64,000 nt of DNA, taken from NCBI RefSeq assembly GCF_014705715.1, contig NZ_JACXLC010000001.1, positions 1,780,457 through 1,844,456 of the forward strand, given 5' to 3'. Positions within the stretch are counted from its first letter, which is position 1. The number at the start of each line of letters is the position of its first letter. Positions 35,999-42,617 of the stretch are shown in pieces. The stretch comes from Erythrobacter rubeus. Its GTDB lineage: Bacteria; Pseudomonadota; Alphaproteobacteria; Sphingomonadales; Sphingomonadaceae. The notes beneath the pieces were generated by a model. The model had not been told where the DNA came from. It saw only the letters and a program-made list of their open reading frames with translations, and ran no database searches. Position numbers and translations under genes: made by a program.

Positions 35999-38293
35999 TC
36001 AATCAAAAGTGTTGTTCTTCGGGAAACCCTGCGGCGGCAGACGCCCGGCGGCGCTGCGGGCGACTTTCCACTGCCAGATGTCGGTTTCGGTCCGGGTGCG
36101 ATCGCCTGATCCTCCCATTTTCCAGCTCAGCCCGTCTTCCAGCTTGAAAGTCGTCGCGTCCGACAGACCGCCATCGCGGTAGCGTTGCAGCATCACGCCC
36201 TGCCCTCGCGCCATGACCGGCATCTCTTCAAGGTTGAATACGATCAGCTTGCGGTTATCGCCCACGCAGGCGACGTGATCGTGCTCTTCGGGGATTTCCC
36301 GGATCACCTGCAATTTCGCATCGCCTTTAAGGTTCACCACCTGCCTGCCCTTGCGCGTTTCAGCGAGCAGATCGTTGGTTTCCGCCACGAAGCCCTTGCC
36401 GATCGAAGATGCGAGCAGCAGCTTTCCGCCCGGTTTGTGAACGACCATGCTCGCAATCGCGGTATCTGCCTCCAGATCGATCATCGTGCGCACCGGCTCT
36501 CCAAACCCGCGCGCACCCGGCAGTTTATCGCAGCCGAGCGTGTAGAAACGGCCGTTATGCGCCGCGATCAGCAGCTTGTCGGTGGTCTGCGCGTGCAGAA
36601 TATGGGCCAGTGCATCGCCTTCCTTGTACTTGAATTCCTGATCGAGCGGCACGTGGCCTTTCGCGGCGCGGATCCAGCCTTTCTGGCTGAGTATCACGGT
36701 CACCGGCTCTTTCTCGATCATCGCATCCATCGAAAACTCGACGGCGGGTTCCGCCTCCTCGATGCGCGTGCGCCGCGCGCCAATGGCGGTATCCTCGGCA
36801 TAATCCTTTCGCAGACCCCGCAAGTCCTTTTTCAACCGCGTGCGCTGGCGGGCCGGACTGCCCAGCAGTTTTTCGAGATCATCCTGCTCTGCCAGCAGGT
36901 CCGTCTTTTCCTGATTGAGCTCCATCTCCTCGAGCTTGCGCAGGCTCCGCAGCCGCATGTTGAGGATCGCCTCGGCCTGCCGGTCGGTCAGGCTGAACTC
37001 CGCTATCATCACCGCCTTGGGCTCGTCCTCATAGCGGATGATCTCGATCACCCGGTCGAGGTTGAGGAAGGCGATGATGTAGCCCTCGACGAGTTCCAGC
37101 CGCCGCGCGATCTGATCGAGACGGTGCTGGGTACGGCGCTGGAGGATCTCGATCTGCGAGGCCGTCCAGTGTTGGAGCAATTCCTTCAGTCCCATCACCA
37201 TCGGCGTGCGCGTCGCATCGAGGACGTTGAGGTTAAGGCCGAAGCGGGTTTCCATGTCCGTCAGCTTGAAGATCGATTCTTTCAGCAACTCCGGATCGAC
37301 GTTCCGGCTTTTGGGCACCAGCACGATCCGGATCGTCTCGTCGCTTTCGTCGCGCACATCTTCGAGGATCGGCAGCTTCTTGTCGGCAATCGCCTGCGCG
37401 ATCTGCTCGATCAGCTTGCCCTTTGCGACCTGATAGGGGATTTCGGAGATGACAAGCTGCCACTGCCCGCCACCCAAACGTTCGATCCCGGCGACCTTGT
37501 CTTCCGGTTTGTCCGCTTCGGGAGCCTCGAACACGCCGCGCACGCGGAAGCTGCCCCGCCCGGTCGCGTAGGCTTCCGAGATGATGTCCTTGCTGTCGAT
37601 GATCTGACCGCCGGTGGGTAGGTCTGGCCCGCGGAACAGTTCCATCAGCCGTTCGTGTTCGACATGCGGATTGTCGATCAGCTCAAGCGTCGCATCGATA
37701 ATTTCGGCGACATTGTGGGATGGAATGTTGGTCGCCATGCCGACGGCGATCCCGCTCGCACCATTGGCCAGCAGGTTTGGAAACAGGCCCGGCATCAGTT
37801 CGGGTTCCTGCTCCTCGCCATTGTAGGTAGGGATGAAATCGACAGTGCCCGCATCCAGCCCGTCCATCAGCTGCATCGCGGTCCGAGTCAGGCGCGCCTC
37901 GGTGTAGCGATAGGCAGCCGCGTTATCGCCATCGATGTTGCCGAAATTGCCCTGCCCTTCGACGAGCGGGTAACGCAGCGAGAAATTCTGCGCGAGCCGA
38001 ACCATCGCATCATAGGCAGCGGTATCGCCATGCGGGTGATACTTGCCGATGACCTCGCCCACAACGCGGGCCGATTTCTTGAAGGTGTTGGCCGGGTCGA
38101 GCTTCAGCTGCCGCATGGTCCAGAGCAGCCGGCGATGAACCGGCTTCAATCCGTCGCGCAGATCCGGCAGCGAACGCGCGGTGATCGTGGACAGCGCATA
38201 GACGAGATAACGCTCGGAAAGAGCAGCATCGAACGGCGCATCGACAATCGCGTCGAACGGATCGGAATCATCGGGCAAAGTAGTCTCGGACAT
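35999..38293 (-). CDS. parC: DNA topoisomerase IV subunit A
   Basis: The breakage-reunion subunit that decatenates chromosomes. The 764-residue protein starts at an ATG (MSETTLPDDSDPFDAIVDAP). It has SLPDLRDGLKPVHRRLLW, the active-site Tyr in AAYRYTEARLTRTAM, and the quinolone-region stretch YHPHGDTAAYDAMVRLAQ, where Thr and Asp occupy the positions of E. coli ParC Ser80 and Glu84. The C-terminal beta-pinwheel has repeats such as GKGFVAETNDLL. No parE is in the window. Confidence 0.96.
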   Translation of the reverse strand: MSETTLPDDSDPFDAIVDAPFDAALSERYLVYALSTITARSLPDLRDGLKPVHRRLLWTMRQLKLDPANTFKKSARVVGEVIGKYHPHGDTAAYDAMVRLAQNFSLRYPLVEGQGNFGNIDGDNAAAYRYTEARLTRTAMQLMDGLDAGTVDFIPTYNGEEQEPELMPGLFPNLLANGASGIAVGMATNIPSHNVAEIIDATLELIDNPHVEHERLMELFRGPDLPTGGQIIDSKDIISEAYATGRGSFRVRGVFEAPEADKPEDKVAGIERLGGGQWQLVISEIPYQVAKGKLIEQIAQAIADKKLPILEDVRDESDETIRIVLVPKSRNVDPELLKESIFKLTDMETRFGLNLNVLDATRTPMVMGLKELLQHWTASQIEILQRRTQHRLDQIARRLELVEGYIIAFLNLDRVIEIIRYEDEPKAVMIAEFSLTDRQAEAILNMRLRSLRKLEEMELNQEKTDLLAEQDDLEKLLGSPARQRTRLKKDLRGLRKDYAEDTAIGARRTRIEEAEPAVEFSMDAMIEKEPVTVILSQKGWIRAAKGHVPLDQEFKYKEGDALAHILHAQTTDKLLIAAHNGRFYTLGCDKLPGARGFGEPVRTMIDLEADTAIASMVVHKPGGKLLLASSIGKGFVAETNDLLAETRKGRQVVNLKGDAKLQVIREIPEEHDHVACVGDNRKLIVFNLEEMPVMARGQGVMLQRYRDGGLSDATTFKLEDGLSWKMGGSGDRTRTETDIWQWKVARSAAGRLPPQGFPKNNTFD

Positions 38294-38378
38294 CCTCTTC
38301 GCTTAGCAACGCACGCCCTGCGCGGGGAGAGGCGTTTCCACAGGATAAGAGCTTTGTTTGTTCAGATCGAACGTTCGG

Positions 38379-39443
38379 TCATCGCAGCGAGCAAACCTCC
38401 GATGTGTTTGTATTGCCCTCTGTATAAAGACGCTTCGCGCTTTCCGGGGGAGGCGTGCAGCCCGCGGCCACGTCATCCTGGTAGAAATGGTATTCCGGCA
38501 TCGGGTTACATTGAAGCGTTCCATCGAGGACATTGCTCTTGAACGTATTGCCCCAGCTCGGACATTCCGGCGAACGTTTGGTGCAATCGTCTCTCGCCTC
38601 TTTGTCGCAATACCAGTCCGAATAACCGTACAGGCCTGCCTTGCTGAACCGGTTCTTCGAAATTTCGTTATTGTCCGAAGCATCGCGCAGTCTGATCGCA
38701 TCACCGCTGACATTCCAAAACCGGTTTCGCACGATCCGGTTGTCGCTGGAGTGATGCGCTAGGTAAAGCGCGTGGATCAGGCGCGATCCCCGTCCGATGT
38801 TTTCGATATTGGCAAAGTGGTTGTCGCTGATGACGTTCGCTTTGGAATTCCTGAACCGAATGGCGGCAGTCGAAGGGACGAGATCTGTGTTGAAGCCATT
38901 GCCGATGTCTTCGAAGTAAGACCCTTGTACACTGTTGCCGCCGTTCGATGCGGAGGGCCGGTTCCTGTTTCCATCGAAAGATATCGCGGTCTGGTATCGC
39001 TTTATGTGAAGATCTTCGAAGTGAAGATTGGTCTGCGCTCCATTCGCGGAAGTGAGGATAAACCAGGTGCCTCCTTCGCATTGGGGAGGTTCGGGATCAG
39101 GAGCCGGGCAACCATCGAACACGGGGCGGCTCTTGTCTTTATCGAGAGGCAAAAACGTGATGGAGTTGTCCGGCATGGTGAATGTCCATGTGACATGTTG
39201 ATCATAATACGTTCCCGCCGCGATGCGGATTTCCGTGTCTTGGCCGGGATTTGCTGCCATCAATATTTCGTGCGCTCTGTTCAAACTCAGGATCGCAGTG
39301 CCGCGGGTCAATCCATCACGTCGATCATCGCCTGACGAGGCCACATAGATCGTAAATACGTCGCGATGCGTCACGCTCGCGCATGCCCCGGCGAGGCTCA
39401 GGCAAGCGAGAAGAAGCATCAGCAGTGTTGTACGCACACCCAC
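38379..39443 (-). CDS. Right-handed beta-helix lipoprotein
   Basis: 354 residues from a GTG at 39443 with AGGAA six bases upstream; an earlier in-frame GTG at 39488 lacks this. The lipoprotein signal is LLMLLLACLSLAGAC. The mature part begins FTIYVASSGDDRRDGLTRGT, common in DUF1565/pectate-lyase-like proteins, then beta-helix repeats (NVISDNHFANIENIG, NRIVRNRFWNVSGDAIRL, NEISKNRF). The C-terminal third has several Cys that may form disulfides. The function is unknown; polysaccharide binding is inferred from the fold. Its G+C content is visibly lower than parC next to it. Confidence 0.8.
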   Translation of the reverse strand: MGVRTTLLMLLLACLSLAGACASVTHRDVFTIYVASSGDDRRDGLTRGTAILSLNRAHEILMAANPGQDTEIRIAAGTYYDQHVTWTFTMPDNSITFLPLDKDKSRPVFDGCPAPDPEPPQCEGGTWFILTSANGAQTNLHFEDLHIKRYQTAISFDGNRNRPSASNGGNSVQGSYFEDIGNGFNTDLVPSTAAIRFRNSKANVISDNHFANIENIGRGSRLIHALYLAHHSSDNRIVRNRFWNVSGDAIRLRDASDNNEISKNRFSKAGLYGYSDWYCDKEARDDCTKRSPECPSWGNTFKSNVLDGTLQCNPMPEYHFYQDDVAAGCTPPPESAKRLYTEGNTNTSEVCSLR

Positions 39444-39607
39444 GCTAGTTTCCTCTTCAATCTCGGCTTGGCCTCTGGCGGAGCGCACTGCACGATAGCC
39501 GGGAAGCTCCTAGCTATTGCCGGGACATGAATTGCATCTCTAGTGGCGGCAGATGAACAGGCGCAACACAAAGATGGCACGCACTTGAATGACGGCGGCA
39601 AGCGTCG

Positions 39608-40375
39608 CTACCCGCAAATGTGCGCAACCAACGCTTCACTCGCATCGTCTGCGGGAACGAAACTCTCGATCCGTAGCGAATCCAGTTCGAGATCTCCGGG
39701 CGAGGCAAAATGCGTAAGCACCGATATAATCGCGAGGTCCTTATTCGCGATGCGATAGCGTTCAATAAGCACAGGCGGGGGGAGGTCGTGAAATGCTCCG
39801 CACAGCTCGGCAGATGGGTAGCCTTCAAGGCGGCTTAGAACTGGCAAGAGTGCCCGGTCTTGGGCAGCTTCGATACGGACACGCCGAAGTGTTTCGGAGA
39901 GCGTTTCGCGCGGATTGGTTAGCCAGCGCACCAATCCCGCTGGATGGAAAAGCAGATCATATATGTTCGGTCCGGTTGACGGAGCCGTCATATTCCAAAG
40001 ATCTTGCCTGGGCGCCACCTCGGCGAGTAGCCGGCCTAATGCGCCATTTGCGGCGAGGAGCGTGCCATCGGGTCGAAACGCATAGGCAGGCCAATGCGAT
40101 ACCCGCTCCACCATTTCATCGATAAACGGTTTTTCATGCTCTCGTGACATCGAAAGCTCGGCAAGCGGCGCGAGCGACGCGAACAGGGCGCGGTGCTCCC
40201 ACCCCCTGAGTGCAAGAGCCTTGCTAAGCTTTGCCAGGCTTTGGTCCCCAGGCCGGGCGCGCCCTGTCTCAAGAAAGCTGAGATGCCTCTGAGACAAGCC
40301 TGCACGGCCTGAAAGCTCCTCCTGCGACCATCCGCGCGAACGCCGAATGCGAGCGAGATTAAATCCGAATGACAT
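39608..40375 (-). CDS. XRE-family regulator with MmyB-like ligand-binding domain
   Basis: 255 residues: an N-terminal helix-turn-helix (LARIRRSRGWSQEELSGRAG, then LSQRHLSFLETGRARP) at about 7-60, and a C-terminal MmyB-like PAS-related domain (about 80-250) with WPAYAFRPDGTLLAANGALG and LVRWLTNPRETL. Such regulators often control a neighbouring enzyme gene and bind a lipid-like ligand. It is divergent from the SnoaL-like gene, and a perfect inverted repeat lies between them, so autoregulation and control of that gene are likely. Confidence 0.87.
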   Translation of the reverse strand: MSFGFNLARIRRSRGWSQEELSGRAGLSQRHLSFLETGRARPGDQSLAKLSKALALRGWEHRALFASLAPLAELSMSREHEKPFIDEMVERVSHWPAYAFRPDGTLLAANGALGRLLAEVAPRQDLWNMTAPSTGPNIYDLLFHPAGLVRWLTNPRETLSETLRRVRIEAAQDRALLPVLSRLEGYPSAELCGAFHDLPPPVLIERYRIANKDLAIISVLTHFASPGDLELDSLRIESFVPADDASEALVAHICG

Positions 40376-40395
40376 GACTTGAGATTATGACGTCT

Positions 40396-40416
40396 AGGTA
40401 ATTGAGTCCATTACCT
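40396..40416. promoter_or_regulatory. Inverted repeat between XRE regulator and SnoaL-like gene (candidate operator)
   Basis: AGGTAAT (40396-40402), a seven-base spacer, ATTACCT (40410-40416): a perfect dyad in the 75-bp divergent promoter region. The spacer contains a GAGTC (GANTC) site. It is the obvious candidate binding site for the XRE regulator. Confidence 0.55.
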
Positions 40417-40450
40417 TCACAGATCATTCTGCAGGAAAGGAGCAGAATTG

Positions 40451-40897
40451 ATGATCGAGAACTGGAGAAAATGGATCGCTGCGTTCGACAAAGCTGTTGG
40501 CGCAGACGATTGGGACGCGCTTCGTCCTCTTATGAGCGAAAATGTCACTTACACCGTCTCGGGCGTTCCGTTCGCCTGCCATTTAATCGGCATCAATGCG
40601 GTGCTCGCAGGGTTCAGAAAGTCGATCGCCAACTTCGACAAACATTTCGACCAAAGATGGTGGTTCGGTGTCGGGGTTCGGGAGTTCGCGCCAAATGTCG
40701 TCTGCGCGCGCGCCATGGGCGTCTACCGTCTGGGAGATCTGCCGCTACTGCATTTCTCCGCGCCGAGCACTTGGCGGTTCGAAGATGGCAAGGTAGCGGC
40801 CATGCAGGATTGTTATGACGTGGCGGAAGGCGACGTTCAGGATGCGCTTGCGTGGCTGGGGGAGCACGCGCCGGAACTCGATGCGAGCTATAACTAG
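40451..40897 (+). CDS. SnoaL/NTF2-like protein, possible target of the adjacent regulator
   Basis: 148 residues with the SnoaL-like pattern: WIAAFDKAVGADDWDALRPLMSENVTYTVSG in pieces, then AFDGK-type ending TWRFEDGKVAAMQDCYD. NTF2-like folds serve as isomerases, hydrolases or small-molecule binders. ATG at 40451 with AAGGAG upstream; a TTG one codon earlier is less likely. It faces the XRE gene and converges with the sodium-channel gene. Confidence 0.83.
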   Translation: MIENWRKWIAAFDKAVGADDWDALRPLMSENVTYTVSGVPFACHLIGINAVLAGFRKSIANFDKHFDQRWWFGVGVREFAPNVVCARAMGVYRLGDLPLLHFSAPSTWRFEDGKVAAMQDCYDVAEGDVQDALAWLGEHAPELDASYN

Positions 40898-40951
40898 AGC
40901 TGGAAACCGGCGCAGTGGCCGAAGCTCTGGCATCTGCTTTGGCGAGCGGTC

Positions 40952-41728
40952 CTAAGACTGCTGGCCACTGCGCAATTCAGCGATATCGGCTCTTAAGTCG
41001 CGCAGTTCGCGAAGAATTTCCTCCCGCTCATCGTGCGCCTCTTCATCGGTAGCCTCCGCCATCGCGTTGACGATGACACCGATGAACAGGTTTAGCACGA
41101 TGAAGCTTGTAATCAGGATGAACGGGACGAAGAACATCCATGCCCACGGGAACACTTCCATCACCGGGCGCACGATGCCCATCGACCAGCTTTCCAGCGT
41201 CATGATCTGGAACAGCGAATAGAGCGACGCGCCGAGCGAGCCGAACCATTCGGGGAACGCCTCTCCGAACAGTTTCGTCGCCATCACCGCGCTGATGTAG
41301 AACAGTAGCAGCAGCATCACGATCACCGTGGCGATACTGGGAATGGCGCTGAACAAGCCGACGATGACCTTGCGCATGCTCGGCACCACGGAAACCAGTC
41401 GAAGCGCTCTCAGAATGCGCAGTGCACGCAGGACAGAGAATTGCTCCCCCGCGGGCACCAGCGCCGCGCCGACGATGGCGAGATCGAACACGTTCCAGCC
41501 ATTGCGGAAAAACGCGAGCCTGTAGGCAAACAGCTTGATCGCGAGTTCGATCACGAAAATAGCGATGGCGATCTGGTCCAATCGCCGGATGAGCTCGCCT
41601 GCGACAGACATCGCCCCGGGATAGGTTTCCAGGCCCAGACCGATCGCGTTGATGACGATGACGGTTATGATGAACCGTTCGAACCAGCGCGCCTCGACCA
41701 GGTCCTTCGCGCGTTGCTGCATAGTCAT
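40952..41728 (-). CDS. Bacterial voltage-gated sodium channel (NaChBac/NavAb type)
   Basis: A 258-residue ion channel subunit with six membrane segments. S4 has four arginines at three-residue spacing (R101, R104, R107, R110 in VLRALRILRALRL). The pore contains the sodium-selectivity filter TLESWSM at 177-183, identical to NavAb, and S6 reads FIVLNLFIGVIVNAM. A C-terminal acidic/basic heptad-like helix (EEILRELRDLRADIAELR) fits the tetramer-forming coiled coil. ATG at 41728, with a second ATG two codons later. Such channels are found in marine and alkaliphilic bacteria with sodium-linked motility or homeostasis. Confidence 0.93.
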   Translation of the reverse strand: MTMQQRAKDLVEARWFERFIITVIVINAIGLGLETYPGAMSVAGELIRRLDQIAIAIFVIELAIKLFAYRLAFFRNGWNVFDLAIVGAALVPAGEQFSVLRALRILRALRLVSVVPSMRKVIVGLFSAIPSIATVIVMLLLLFYISAVMATKLFGEAFPEWFGSLGASLYSLFQIMTLESWSMGIVRPVMEVFPWAWMFFVPFILITSFIVLNLFIGVIVNAMAEATDEEAHDEREEILRELRDLRADIAELRSGQQS

Positions 41729-41871
41729 TCGTGAGTTCTCCGATGGCCCGGAAAACGCGGTGGGCCGGACGTTCGCAGCTCGCCTTACCATCGCAACGCC
41801 TCGTCTGCCATCCCGGAACGGCGCCTCGCCTCCTTCGTACTATTATCAAACGAATACAAGGAGATAAAACT

Positions 41872-42426
41872 ATGACACGCATCCTGATCATCGCGACCGA
41901 CGGGTTTGAACAATCGGAACTGATGGAACCCAAATCGCTGCTCGAAGATGCCGGCGCAGACATCACTGTCGCCAGCCTCGATGATGGCGAGATCATGGGT
42001 TGGAAGGACGGCAATTGGGGCGACAGTGTGAAAGTCGACCTGACCGTCGAAGAGGTATCCGAAGGCGATTATGACGCGCTGTTGCTGCCGGGCGGACAGA
42101 TCAATCCGGACGTCCTGCGGATGGACGAGACGGTCATCGACCTCATCAAACAGTTCGACGGCGCGAACAAGCCGATTGCTGCCATCTGCCACGCACCATG
42201 GCTGCTCGCCGAAGCGGACATTATCGACGGCAAGACGGTGACCGGTTGGCCCTCGATCCGCACCGATCTCGAAAATGCAGGCGGCGACATCGTCGACAAG
42301 ACCGTCGCACTGGATGGCAACCTCATCACCAGCCGCAACCCAAGCGATATTCCCGCGTTCACCTCGACGCTGATAAGCGCCCTGCAGATGAATGACGACA
42401 TGGCGCGAATTCCGGAAAACGCCTGA
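41872..42426 (+). CDS. DJ-1/PfpI family protein (YhbO-like)
   Basis: A 184-residue cytoplasmic protein. The nucleophile elbow Cys is in AAICHAPWLLAEAD, the acidic partner in ATDGFEQSEL, and the rest matches PfpI (DALLLPGGQINPDVLR, KTVTGWPSIRTDLENAG). Family members are reported as stress-related hydrolases or deglycases; the exact activity is debated. AAGGAG precedes the ATG at 41872. It is followed by a strong terminator. Confidence 0.9.
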   Translation: MTRILIIATDGFEQSELMEPKSLLEDAGADITVASLDDGEIMGWKDGNWGDSVKVDLTVEEVSEGDYDALLLPGGQINPDVLRMDETVIDLIKQFDGANKPIAAICHAPWLLAEADIIDGKTVTGWPSIRTDLENAGGDIVDKTVALDGNLITSRNPSDIPAFTSTLISALQMNDDMARIPENA

Positions 42427-42475
42427 TACAACAAAGTTATTCTTGTCGGTCGGATGATCGGCAACAAGCTCGGGG

Positions 42476-42507
42476 CCCCGCTGCGCTTCATTGCGCGGCG
42501 GGGTTTT
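42476..42507 (+). terminator. Rho-independent terminator downstream of the PfpI gene
   Basis: CCCCGCTGCGC (42476-42486) pairs with GCGCGGCGGGG (42493-42503) over 11 bp with one G-T pair and a TTCATT loop, followed by TTTT. Confidence 0.85.
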
Positions 42508-42617
42508 CGTACGGGCGGGCCAGTTGACGGAGAGCCTCGATCCCCATGACCGCTTGACCGCGCGATCACCTTGCCGGAGAGAACGGCTGTCGATCTGGCG
42601 ATATTCGGGGAATTGCG

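Noticed and set aside
36185-37621. A 478-codon open frame antisense to parC
   Set aside because: Lies wholly inside parC and is rich in His/Arg/Asp without domain features, as expected for the reverse complement of G+C-rich coding sequence.
38020-38060. Thr and Asp in the ParC quinolone-resistance region
   Set aside because: These residues differ from E. coli Ser80/Glu84 but could be natural in alphaproteobacteria; sequence alone is no evidence of acquired resistance.
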